A stretch of 64,000 nt of DNA, from assembly GCF_965208895.1 (NCBI RefSeq), contig NZ_OZ242363.1:620001-684000 (forward strand), in the 5' to 3' direction. Source of the DNA: Poriferisodalis sp965208895. GTDB lineage: Bacteria > Actinomycetota > Acidimicrobiia > Acidimicrobiales > Poriferisodalaceae. Below, piece after piece: positions 43,028 to 51,802 of this stretch. The translations under genes were made by a program, and so were the position numbers. The first letter of the stretch is position 1. Each line of letters opens with the position of its first letter. The notes beneath the pieces are model-generated. The model was not told the origin of the DNA. It saw nothing but the letters and a program-made list of their open reading frames with translations, and searched no databases.

Positions 43028-44323
43028 TCAACCCTTCTGGGAGGCCCGCAGGGCGCGGGACAGGTCCGAGATGATGTCGCCGGGATGTTCGAGACCGACC
43101 GACAAGCGCACCAGGTCCTCGCCGACCCCCGCAGCGGCAAGGTCTTCGGCGCTCATCTGCTGGTGGGTCGTGCTGGCGGGGTGGATCACGAGGGTCTTGG
43201 CGTCGCCCACGTTGGCGAGGTGGGACGCCAGCCGCACCCCCTCGATGAACCGTCGACCTGCTTCGCGCCCGCCTTCGACGCCGAAGCTCAGGATCGCTCC
43301 CGCGCCTTTTGGCAGCAGGCGTTTCGCCAGATCGTGATCAGGGTGCGACGGCACCGACGGATGGCTGACCCAGCTCACCGCGTCGTGGCTGGTGAGGAAT
43401 TCGATCACCGCTTCGGTGTTGGCGACGTGGCGATCCATCCGCAGGGGCAGGGTTTCCAGTCCTTGCAAGAGGTAGAACGCCGTAGCGGGGCTCATCGCAG
43501 CGCCGAAGTCGCGCAAGCCCTCGGCTCGGGCTCGCATCGACAGTGCCTGGGGGCCGTACTCGTCGGTGAAGGCGATGCCGTGGTAGCCGGCGTAGGGCTC
43601 GCTGAGCGTCGGGAACTTGCCCGAGGCGGCCCAGTCGAAGCGTCCGCCGTCAACCACGACGCCGCCGATAGCGACGCCGTGACCGCCCATGAACTTCGTG
43701 GCGCTGTGCATCACGATGTCAGCGCCCAACTCGATCGGTCGCATCAGGTGCGGGGTGGTGAATGTTGCGTCGAGCATCAATGGCAGGTCGGCCTCGTGGG
43801 CAACGGCGGCTACAGCCGGTACGTCGAGCACCTCGATGTTGGGATTTCCCAGCGTCTCGCCGAACAGCACCTTGGTGTTGGGCTGGATGGCGTCGCGCCA
43901 CGCGTCGAGGTCACGGGGGTCCACAAACGTCGTGGTGATGCCAAAACGGGGCAGCGTCAGGCTCAAGATGTTGTGAGTGCCGCCGTAGATGTTGCGGCTG
44001 GCGACGATGTGGTCGCCCGCAGATGCGATCGTGGCGCACGCCAAGTGGAACGCCGCCATGCCACTGGCGGTGCAGACCGCGCCGACGCCGCCTTCGAGCG
44101 CAGCGATGCGCTCTTCCAGCACCGAGACCGTCGGGTTGGAGATGCGGCTGTAGATATGGCCGGGGATCTCCAGGTTGAACAGGCTGGCCGCCTGTTCGGT
44201 GTCGGTGAAGCTGAACGACGTCGTCTGGTAGATCGGCACGGCCCGGGCGCCGGTGGTGGGGTCGGGCCGCTGACCGGCGTGCAGCGCCAGCGTGTCGAAG
44301 TGCAGGAAGTCCGGCTCGACCAT
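43028..44323 (-). CDS. O-acetylhomoserine aminocarboxypropyltransferase/cysteine synthase (MetY-like)
   Basis: 431 aa, Cys/Met metabolism PLP family. LALHAGQRPDPTTGARAVPIYQTTSF is the start of the family, PLP Lys is K210 in HSATKFMGGHG, and MLDATFTTPHLMRP precedes it. It uses O-acetylhomoserine and sulfide (or methanethiol) to make homocysteine (or methionine). The C-terminal QMSAEDLAAAGVGEDLVRLSVGLEH is also characteristic. It is translationally close to the alpha/beta hydrolase. Confidence 0.92.
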   Translation of the reverse strand: MVEPDFLHFDTLALHAGQRPDPTTGARAVPIYQTTSFSFTDTEQAASLFNLEIPGHIYSRISNPTVSVLEERIAALEGGVGAVCTASGMAAFHLACATIASAGDHIVASRNIYGGTHNILSLTLPRFGITTTFVDPRDLDAWRDAIQPNTKVLFGETLGNPNIEVLDVPAVAAVAHEADLPLMLDATFTTPHLMRPIELGADIVMHSATKFMGGHGVAIGGVVVDGGRFDWAASGKFPTLSEPYAGYHGIAFTDEYGPQALSMRARAEGLRDFGAAMSPATAFYLLQGLETLPLRMDRHVANTEAVIEFLTSHDAVSWVSHPSVPSHPDHDLAKRLLPKGAGAILSFGVEGGREAGRRFIEGVRLASHLANVGDAKTLVIHPASTTHQQMSAEDLAAAGVGEDLVRLSVGLEHPGDIISDLSRALRASQKG

Positions 44324-44426
44324 GGGTGCCTCCAGGGGCGTGTGCGAGAACTCAAGTATTCAGCACGCGGGCGGCCCTGCCACCCGGCGCAGCGCGACGG
44401 CGTACCTGAGCCCTCCAGCCGTCAGG

Positions 44427-46778
44427 TCAGCTCGCGGCGGCGTTGACTGCTTCCCAGACACGCTGGGGCGAGACCGGGATGTCGATGTGGGTCACGCCGA
44501 GGTGCGCAACGGCATCGATGACGGCGTTCTGCACAGCGGGCGGGGCCGCAATGGCACCGTTCTCACCGATGCCGCGGGCGCCCAGCTCGTTGCGGTCGGT
44601 AGGGGTGCCGAGCCGAGCCGTCTCGATTGCCGGCACGTCTGGGGCTGCGGGGATCAAGTAGTCCACGAACGAGGTCGTGCGAGGCGTGCCGTCAGCGTCC
44701 CATTGGGCGAGCTCCATGAGCGCCTGGGAGATGCCCGCGACGGCTCCCCCGTGCTGCTGGCCCTCGACCGAGGTCTCGTGGAGCATCCGCCCGCAGTCGT
44801 CGACCGCTGCAAATGCGAGCAGACGGACGCGGCCAGTCTCCGCGTCGACCTCCACGGCAGCGGCGTGAGTGCCATAGGGGTGAGTCGGTCCGCTTCGCCG
44901 CTCAGTGGCGGTCACGCTGATGCCATCGGGTGCGGCCGTCGCGATGTCGGTCCAGTTGGCCAACCGGGACGGCACGCCGGCCACATGCGCTCCGTCGGGT
45001 GTGACCTCTATGTCGTCTGGGCTGGCTTCGAGCAATTCGGCCGCGACCTCGCAGATGCGGGCGCGCAATTCGGTCGCAGCTTCGGCGATCTGGCTGCCCA
45101 AGACAAACGATGTGCGTGAGCCGCCCGTGACGCCGCCCGAGGTGGATGTGGCGGAATCGGCATCGTTGACCCTCACCGCATCGGTGGCGACCCCAACCCT
45201 GGCGCTCGTAATCTGCGCCCACAGGCTGTGGTGGCCCTGGCCATGGCCGTGGCTGCCGCAGGTCACCAGCACGCTGCCATCGGCGCCCAGCTCCAGCGAG
45301 GCGTAGTCGGGATCATCTCCGCTGCCCGATGTCTGGCTGTAACAGCCGTATCCGACGCCGATCAGACTGGTCCGGCCGCCGCCGGCGCGGCGTTCCGCAG
45401 CGAGCGACCGCCAGCGCTTCGCGTCGATGAGGTCCTGGGCAGCCTGTAATGCCCCGTGCGGATCGCCGCTGTCGAGCGTGATGCCGGTGCCGGTGTCATA
45501 CGGCAGCTCGCTGGCACCCAGCAGGTTGCGCCGACGCACATCGGCCGGGTCGAGGCCGAGCTTGCGGGCGCCGGCGTCGATGGCCCGTTCGAGCGCGGCG
45601 TTCACCTCGGGCTGGCCGGCGCCACGGTAGGCGCCGGTCGGCGGCGCATTGGTGACCGCTGACCCGATGCGGTAGCGCAGCCGCGGCACCCGGTACAGGC
45701 CGGTGCTCTGGCGGTAGCTGGCCGCGGTCAGCATCGGCGCCATGTGGGGGTAGGCGCCTGCGTCGCACCACATCACGACATCGATCCCGACGATGCGGCC
45801 GTCGGCGTCGAAGCCCATGCGGATGCGGTGCCGCTGACCGCGCCCGTAGGGCATCGAGATGAACTGCTCCTGGCGGCTTTCCACCCAGCGCACGGGGCGG
45901 TCCAGCAGCTGGGCGGCCCGTGCCACGACGAAGAACTCCGGCATGGGGTCGCCGCGGCCGCCGAAGCCGCCGCCGACATGGGGCTCTCGGACCCGTACGG
46001 CGGTCACCGGGATGCCCAGCATGCGGCGGTACAGGTACGGGGCGCTGTGCACGCCCTGGCCGGTGCTCCAGATGTCGAGTTCGCAATCGGGTGATGCTCC
46101 GTCGGCCAGCGGTGTCCCACGCATCATTTCGAACGGCGTCGCCACGATGGCGCACGGCTCGATCGGCACCGAGCTGATGCGGCCGTTCTCGCACACCAGC
46201 TCGACCACGCAGTGCGCTCCCGCACAGGGATCCTCGCCGGTCTCGGCCGGCGGCGCTGCGGGATCGTCAAGCTCGGTGGGCGCTGACAGGAACCCCCCGC
46301 TGTCAGGCGGGTCCAGCGGGTGCACCACATTGGTGCCGGCATCGGGGTAGAGCAGCACGTCGTCGGCCGCAGCCAGCTCGACGTCGATGACCGCCGGCAG
46401 CTCATCGATGTCGACGACGACGAGTTCTGCAGCGTCAAGGGCACTGGCCGGCGACTCGGCCAGAACCACCGCTACCGGTTCGCCGACGAACCGGACTCGT
46501 CCCTGCGCCAGCAGCGGTCGCGCCATCTGACCGCCCATCGTGGTGGCGCGGTAATACTCGAGCGGCTCCAGCCCGAGTCCCGCCGCTTCGAAGACGGCAA
46601 CCACGCCAGCAGCCTGTTCGGCCTCGCGCATATCGACGCTGCGCAACTCGCCGTGGGCCGCCGTCGAGCGCACGAACGCAGCGTGCAGGCAGCCGTCTGG
46701 CAGCGGCAAGTCGGCAGTGAAGCGAGCCGTCCCGCGCAGCATCGGAACATCCTCGGACGCGAGTCGAGCAGTCGCCAT
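44427..46778 (-). CDS. Molybdopterin-binding subunit, xanthine dehydrogenase/CO dehydrogenase family
   Basis: 783 aa, normal large-subunit length. Motifs around the molybdenum site: GGGFGGRGDP, the conserved AYRGAGQPEVN, the pterin loop GSHGHGQGHH, and the catalytic-type Glu in GARGIGENGAIAAPPAVQNAV. It hydroxylates an aldehyde or N-heterocycle. No FeS (two [2Fe-2S]) or FAD subunit gene is next to it, and no Mo chaperone, so it must be complemented from elsewhere or be degenerate. It precedes the CoA transferase on the same strand. Confidence 0.9.
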   Translation of the reverse strand: MATARLASEDVPMLRGTARFTADLPLPDGCLHAAFVRSTAAHGELRSVDMREAEQAAGVVAVFEAAGLGLEPLEYYRATTMGGQMARPLLAQGRVRFVGEPVAVVLAESPASALDAAELVVVDIDELPAVIDVELAAADDVLLYPDAGTNVVHPLDPPDSGGFLSAPTELDDPAAPPAETGEDPCAGAHCVVELVCENGRISSVPIEPCAIVATPFEMMRGTPLADGASPDCELDIWSTGQGVHSAPYLYRRMLGIPVTAVRVREPHVGGGFGGRGDPMPEFFVVARAAQLLDRPVRWVESRQEQFISMPYGRGQRHRIRMGFDADGRIVGIDVVMWCDAGAYPHMAPMLTAASYRQSTGLYRVPRLRYRIGSAVTNAPPTGAYRGAGQPEVNAALERAIDAGARKLGLDPADVRRRNLLGASELPYDTGTGITLDSGDPHGALQAAQDLIDAKRWRSLAAERRAGGGRTSLIGVGYGCYSQTSGSGDDPDYASLELGADGSVLVTCGSHGHGQGHHSLWAQITSARVGVATDAVRVNDADSATSTSGGVTGGSRTSFVLGSQIAEAATELRARICEVAAELLEASPDDIEVTPDGAHVAGVPSRLANWTDIATAAPDGISVTATERRSGPTHPYGTHAAAVEVDAETGRVRLLAFAAVDDCGRMLHETSVEGQQHGGAVAGISQALMELAQWDADGTPRTTSFVDYLIPAAPDVPAIETARLGTPTDRNELGARGIGENGAIAAPPAVQNAVIDAVAHLGVTHIDIPVSPQRVWEAVNAAAS

Positions 46779-46829
46779 GCCGTCACCGTAGTGACGTTGT
46801 TTGCGCGATACGAGCCGGAATCGGTGGTC

Positions 46830-49076
46830 TCAATCGGCCGCTGCGGGCTGCGTGGCGGCACTCTGGCGTGCGGTGAGCTCGGCGTCGATCTCGCCATGAT
46901 GCTCGTCGAGAAACGGGGCGCGGCGCATCGTCACGCCGATGCCGCCGATGAGGGAGCCGAGCTGGGTCATCGGGCCCCATTCGGTTTCGCCGAACTCGAC
47001 GACGTGACTGTTCTCGATTGCAACCTGAGACCCGACGAAGCCCCGCCGCTCGACCGGCAGGTCGCTGGTGCCCTCGGGCGTCGTCTGATGCCAGACCCAC
47101 TCGGGGCCGTCGGCACCCGGTATCTCGACGTAGGTGCGGTCGGCTCCGGCGCCCCGGTAGTCCATGCCGCCCGTCTCAGCTTCCGGTCGCCCGGGGTACT
47201 GCACGAACTCGGCTGCTTGGGCCGCCATGACGGTCTGGGTGAGCGAGGTGCGCACGGTACGGCCCTCACCGTCGCCGAGCCGCCGGTACAGCGAGCACAG
47301 CACGCCGAACGCAGCGATCATCGGGGTCGCGGCGTCATGTACCGGCACGGTCAGGAACACCGGTTCGTCATCGCCCCCCTGCGCAGCCATGATCCCGCCC
47401 AGCGCCTGCAGCAGCGGATCGAAGGCCGGCACATCTGCCATCGAGGGGTCGCGTCCATAGCCGGGACTCTTCACCAGCACCGCATCAGGACGGATGCGGC
47501 GCAAGTCGTCATCGGAGACGCCGAGACGTGCGGCCACCCCAGGTCGGAAGTTCTCCACGATGAGGTCGGCGTCGGCGACGAGCTGAGCCATGACCGCGTG
47601 TTCGGCGGTGTCCTTGAGGTTGAGACAGATCGAGCGCTTGGATTGGTTCCAGCCGTTGAAGTACGGGCCGAGCACACGGAATGGGTCCCCACCCGGCTGC
47701 TCGATCTTGGTGACCTCGGCACCGAGCATCGCCAGATGGCGAGTGATGACCGGGCCGGCGATGAACGAACTGAGGTCGACTGCATTCACTCCTCGCAGCG
47801 GCGCCTCGCCGCCTGCGGCCGAGGCAGGTGCCGTCTGTGCGGGCCACGCGCCCTCGTCAATCTCAGCTTGGACGTCTCGGGTGTGCTCCCCCAGCCGTGG
47901 CGCCGGGCGCAGCTCGACCTCGTCGCAGCCGTCGATCCACATCGGTTGCGCCGGTGTGCGCACGGCCCCGAGTTCGGGGTGCGCCACAGTGGTCACGAGC
48001 CCGTTGGCGGCTGCAAGCGGTGAGGCGATGAACTCCTCGCGCGTCTGGGCCGGCTGGCACGGGACGTCGTGGGCGCTGAAGATCTCGAGCCAGTCATCGA
48101 GGGGGCGGGCAGCGAAGGCATCCTCCAGGATGGGCGTGATCTCCGCCAGCGGCTCAAGGTCGAGCAGTCCCCACGGCGGGTTGGGGAAGCGCTCATCTTC
48201 GAGCAGATCCTCCCGGCCGATGGCGCGCAGCATTGCCACGTAGAAGGGATACGTGCCGCAGGCGACGAACATCCAGCGGTCGTCGGCGGCCCGGAACAGC
48301 CGGTACACCGGAAGCCGGCCGGCCGAGCCCAGCGGGCACGAACCGTCACGATCCAGCCCGGCCATCTCGGGCACCTCAAAGTCGCCGATCTGCATGGCGC
48401 CCGAGCCGGACACTTCCGAGACGGTGTAGACGTGTGCTGCGCCGTGCGCCCGGCGGGCGTACAGGCCTGCTGCAGCAGCCATCGCCCCCAGCATCCCGGC
48501 CCCGTAGGAGGCGAGCGGCACCACCAGCTCGACAGGACCTTCGGAGTAGCTGATCTGGTTCCAGCCGATGCCGGTGACCGCAGCAACCTGCGATGGCGTG
48601 CCCGCACGGGTTGCGTAGGGCCCTTCGTCTCCCCAGGTCGGGCATGAGATGATCACCACGCCCGGTGCGACCGCCCGCACCGCAGACGCAGTCGGCCCGT
48701 CGGGCACGAACACGACATCGGCGGCGGCCAGCAGCTGGCTGAGCGTCGGTGTGTCGAGCGTGGCTGCGGTCGGGCGCAGGATGCCGGGCAGTGACGCCGG
48801 CGGGCCGGTGGTGCCCACCGGCAGTGGTGCCCGCTCCCACTCGACGCCGTCGAGCACCACAGAGCGCTTGTTGCGGCTCACGGCCTGGAAGCCTGGGTCG
48901 CTGCGGTACGGATCGCCGCGGGGCGGCTCGACCTTCACCACAGCAGCGCCTTGGTCCGCGAGGAAGCGCGCTGCATACGGTCCGGCGATGCCGGTGGTCA
49001 GCTCGACGACACGAACCCCGTCGAGGCACCTCACCGGTGCGTCACTGCTTGGCGGGACACCATCAGCGCTGCTCAC
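46830..49076 (-). CDS. Double-domain family III CoA transferase (CaiB/BaiF)
   Basis: 748 aa from GTG 49076, about twice the usual length. Domain 1 (about 10-400) opens with LDGVRVVELTTGIAGPYAARFLADQG. Domain 2 (about 435-735) opens with LRGVNAVDLSSFIAGPVITRHLAMLG, and both carry the following VKVEPPRGDP/TKIEQPGGDP. Such tandem fusions occur in actinobacteria. They transfer CoA between acids. Domain 1 looks less conserved at the 'NRNKRSV' loop region than domain 2 (QSKRSICLNLKD). It is divergent from the class II aldolase. Confidence 0.88.
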   Translation of the reverse strand: MSSADGVPPSSDAPVRCLDGVRVVELTTGIAGPYAARFLADQGAAVVKVEPPRGDPYRSDPGFQAVSRNKRSVVLDGVEWERAPLPVGTTGPPASLPGILRPTAATLDTPTLSQLLAAADVVFVPDGPTASAVRAVAPGVVIISCPTWGDEGPYATRAGTPSQVAAVTGIGWNQISYSEGPVELVVPLASYGAGMLGAMAAAAGLYARRAHGAAHVYTVSEVSGSGAMQIGDFEVPEMAGLDRDGSCPLGSAGRLPVYRLFRAADDRWMFVACGTYPFYVAMLRAIGREDLLEDERFPNPPWGLLDLEPLAEITPILEDAFAARPLDDWLEIFSAHDVPCQPAQTREEFIASPLAAANGLVTTVAHPELGAVRTPAQPMWIDGCDEVELRPAPRLGEHTRDVQAEIDEGAWPAQTAPASAAGGEAPLRGVNAVDLSSFIAGPVITRHLAMLGAEVTKIEQPGGDPFRVLGPYFNGWNQSKRSICLNLKDTAEHAVMAQLVADADLIVENFRPGVAARLGVSDDDLRRIRPDAVLVKSPGYGRDPSMADVPAFDPLLQALGGIMAAQGGDDEPVFLTVPVHDAATPMIAAFGVLCSLYRRLGDGEGRTVRTSLTQTVMAAQAAEFVQYPGRPEAETGGMDYRGAGADRTYVEIPGADGPEWVWHQTTPEGTSDLPVERRGFVGSQVAIENSHVVEFGETEWGPMTQLGSLIGGIGVTMRRAPFLDEHHGEIDAELTARQSAATQPAAAD

Positions 49077-49152
49077 CGTGATGACTGTAGAGGCACGATT
49101 CCTCAGCGTCCCGGGTCTGCGTTCTCGGTCACCGTGACTCCTGCGTCGTACG

Positions 49153-49956
49153 ATGTCGTCCGTGACGACGACCACCGACACCACCGCAGACCCGTTCACC
49201 GAGATCCCGATCCCGGAGGCCCCGACGTTCGACACGATCGAGGCCGAACGCCAGCACCGCAAGGAGCGCCTCGCGTCGGTGTACCGGGCGTTCTCGCTGT
49301 TCGGGTTCGAAGAGGGCGTTGCCGGCCATGTGACCGCACGCGACCCCGAGCTGACCGATCACTTCTGGGTCAACCCGTTCGGCGTCGGGTTCGGCCAGAT
49401 CAAGGTGTCGGACCTGCTGCTGGTCGACCACGACGGCAACATCGTGGAGGGGCGCTACCCGCTGAACCAAGCGGCGTTCGCCATTCACAGTGAGGTGCAC
49501 AAGGCCCGGCCCGACGTGATCGCAGCGGCGCATACCCATTCGCTGTACGGCAAGACCTGGTCGAGCCTGGGACGCCTGCTCGACCCGCTCACCCAGGACG
49601 CGTGCGCGTTCTACGAGGATCATGCTCTCTTTGACGACTTCACCGGCGTGGTGCTCGACACGTCCGAAGGCAAGCGCATCGGCCAAGCGCTCGGCAGCTG
49701 CAAGGCCGTGATCCTGCAGAACCACGGGCTGCTCACGGTGGGCCAAACCGTCGAAGAGGCCGCATGGTGGTTCATCACCATGGAGCGCACCTGCCAGAGC
49801 CAGCTCATGGCCGAAGCGGCCGGCACGCCGATCCCGATCCGCCACGAGTCCGCCAAGCTCACGGCGACGCAAACCGGCAGCCCACTGGCCGGCTGGTTCA
49901 GCTACCAACCGATCTACGACAAGGTCCTCGAGCGCGACCCCAGCTTCCTCGACTGA
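49153..49956 (+). CDS. Class II aldolase/adducin family protein
   Basis: 267 aa. The Zn ligands are visible in AAAHTHSLYGKTW (two His) and the LQNHGLLTVG His. GVAGHVTARDPELTDHFWVNP is the phosphate-/substrate-binding N-terminal segment. It could be an aldolase or decarboxylase acting on a small carbonyl compound; no sugar phosphate specificity is obvious. The start is ATG 49153. It is divergent from the CoA transferase and convergent with the KefB-like antiporter. Confidence 0.88.
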   Translation: MSSVTTTTDTTADPFTEIPIPEAPTFDTIEAERQHRKERLASVYRAFSLFGFEEGVAGHVTARDPELTDHFWVNPFGVGFGQIKVSDLLLVDHDGNIVEGRYPLNQAAFAIHSEVHKARPDVIAAAHTHSLYGKTWSSLGRLLDPLTQDACAFYEDHALFDDFTGVVLDTSEGKRIGQALGSCKAVILQNHGLLTVGQTVEEAAWWFITMERTCQSQLMAEAAGTPIPIRHESAKLTATQTGSPLAGWFSYQPIYDKVLERDPSFLD

Positions 49957-49989
49957 ACCGCCCCCGGCGGCATGTGGCCGCCGTGGCAG

Positions 49990-51738
49990 CTAGGAGTCTT
50001 CCTCTTCAGGCCGGGGCACCTCTGCGTGCAACACGGCGTGGGTGACAGCCTCGGTTGCCGGCTCGGGCAGCTCGAAGTGGCCGAGGGCATGGGCAATGAG
50101 CGCATCGAGGGCGGCCTGCCGCTCTGCGACGACGTGGTCGACCAGGCCATCTCGCTCAAGATCCGCAGCATCGGCAGGGTCTGCCGCCCACGCCAGCACG
50201 ATCACATCAGGGTTGTGCTCGCGTGCGATGCGGGCGAACTGCTCGACAACTGACGGCGGGCTGTCCACCGCGAGCACGATCCGGGCGTCACGCAGGCCCG
50301 CCCGGTCCGCTATGAGGTGCCGCGAGACGTCGCCGGTCAGCACCCGTCGGCCCGTCGAGACACCCCAGCGCTGAGCTTCGGGGTCGATCGACACGATCGT
50401 GTACGGGATGTGTGCCAGCTCGAGGGCGCTGACGATGCGGCGCGCCCGGGGACCGAATCCGTTCACGACGGCGTGATCCTGCAGCGGCTCGTGCTCGGCG
50501 GCGTCTGCGGTGTCATCGAGGTCGACCGCGGGGCGGCGAGCGGGACTGTCGCTGTTCGCCGCCTCGAGCCGTCCTGCGAGTGATTCGCCCCATCGCACCC
50601 CGAACGGGCTGAATGCCATCAGCAGCACGGTGACCGCAATGAAGGCGTCGGTGCCGTTGGCGAGGCCGGCCGGAACGAGCCCGGCTTCCTCGCCGGCCCG
50701 TTCGAGGACGAAGGAGAATTCGCCGACCTGTGCCAGCACCAGTGCCCCCGACACGACCACCGCACGAGGCTGGCGCAGCAGCAGTGCGGCCGATGCGGTC
50801 GCGAACAGCTTGATGACCACGACGCCGATGGCGAGGCCGATCACCAGCGGCAAGTTGCGGGCGAGGTAGCCGACATCGAGCAGCATGCCGATCGACACGA
50901 AGAACGTGGCCGAGAACAGGATCTGCAGCGGCATCACCTCGCCCAGCGCCCGCGCGGCGACGCGGCTCTCGCTCACCATCAGCCCGGCAAGGAACGCCCC
51001 GAGCGAGATGGACACGTCGAGCAGGCTCGTCAGGTACGCCGTGCCGAAACAGATCGCCAGGATGGCCAGCAGGAATACCTCGTGGGACTGGAATCGAGAG
51101 ACGTAGCGCAGGAGCGCCGGCATCAGCGTGCGAGCCGCGACGATCACCGCGACGACGATGCCTGCCGCCTTGGCGAGCGCGAGCAGGGCGCTTACGGGAC
51201 CGGTGGTCTGCCCGCCGAGCAACGGCACGGCCAGCACCATGGCGACGATTGCCAAGTCCTGGAAGATAAGCAGTGCGATCGACATGTTGCCGGTCGGCGT
51301 TGTGGTCGCCCGCCGTGCGGCCAGCACCTTGAGCACGATGGCGGTGCTGCTGAGCGACACAAGCAAGCCGGTGAACACTGCCGTGCGCCATTCGACGCCG
51401 AAGGCGACAACGATCGCGGTGACGATGCCTGTGGTGAGCCCGACCTGGCTCGCCCCTCCGATCAGGAACATCGACGCGAGCTGTCGCACCCGTTCGAGGC
51501 TGAACTCGATGCCGAGCGTGAACAGCAGGAGCATCACCCCGATGTCAGCCGACTGGTTGACCAAGTCGATGTCGCTGATGATGCCGATTCCGCTGGGGCC
51601 GATGACCGCACCCGCGGCGAGGAAGCCAACGATCGGAACGACGCCGATGCGCGCCGACACGAAGGCGATCAGTGTCCCCGCAACCAGCATGATTGCCAGT
51701 TCGGTCAATAGCGGCGGTGCCGACGCAGCAAACAGCAC
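49990..51738 (-). CDS. CPA2 cation:proton antiporter with RCK/TrkA-N domain (KefB-like)
   Basis: 582 aa from GTG 51738. About twelve to thirteen membrane segments (residues 10-400), starting LLTELAIMLVAGTLIAFVSAR, with the IGVMLLLFTLGIEFSLERVR motif. The C-terminal cytosolic Rossmann-type regulatory domain (about 430-560) has VVNGFGPRARRIVSAL and YTIVSIDPEAQ. It exchanges K+ or Na+ for H+, possibly gated by a nucleotide or a thiol conjugate. No ancillary subunit gene is next to it. Confidence 0.9.
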   Translation of the reverse strand: MLFAASAPPLLTELAIMLVAGTLIAFVSARIGVVPIVGFLAAGAVIGPSGIGIISDIDLVNQSADIGVMLLLFTLGIEFSLERVRQLASMFLIGGASQVGLTTGIVTAIVVAFGVEWRTAVFTGLLVSLSSTAIVLKVLAARRATTTPTGNMSIALLIFQDLAIVAMVLAVPLLGGQTTGPVSALLALAKAAGIVVAVIVAARTLMPALLRYVSRFQSHEVFLLAILAICFGTAYLTSLLDVSISLGAFLAGLMVSESRVAARALGEVMPLQILFSATFFVSIGMLLDVGYLARNLPLVIGLAIGVVVIKLFATASAALLLRQPRAVVVSGALVLAQVGEFSFVLERAGEEAGLVPAGLANGTDAFIAVTVLLMAFSPFGVRWGESLAGRLEAANSDSPARRPAVDLDDTADAAEHEPLQDHAVVNGFGPRARRIVSALELAHIPYTIVSIDPEAQRWGVSTGRRVLTGDVSRHLIADRAGLRDARIVLAVDSPPSVVEQFARIAREHNPDVIVLAWAADPADAADLERDGLVDHVVAERQAALDALIAHALGHFELPEPATEAVTHAVLHAEVPRPEEEDS

Positions 51739-51802
51739 TTGAGGGCAAGGCTATGGGTGTGTGCGCCTCAGGGTTCGAGCGGCCACCCTATGGCAGGCCG
51801 GG

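Noticed and set aside
46320..48023. Long open frame antisense to the molybdopterin and CoA-transferase genes
   Set aside because: It is a high-GC shadow of real genes with strong family motifs on the opposite strand. Similar antisense frames at 42884-44446, 1113-2285 and 21493-22515 were rejected for the same reason.
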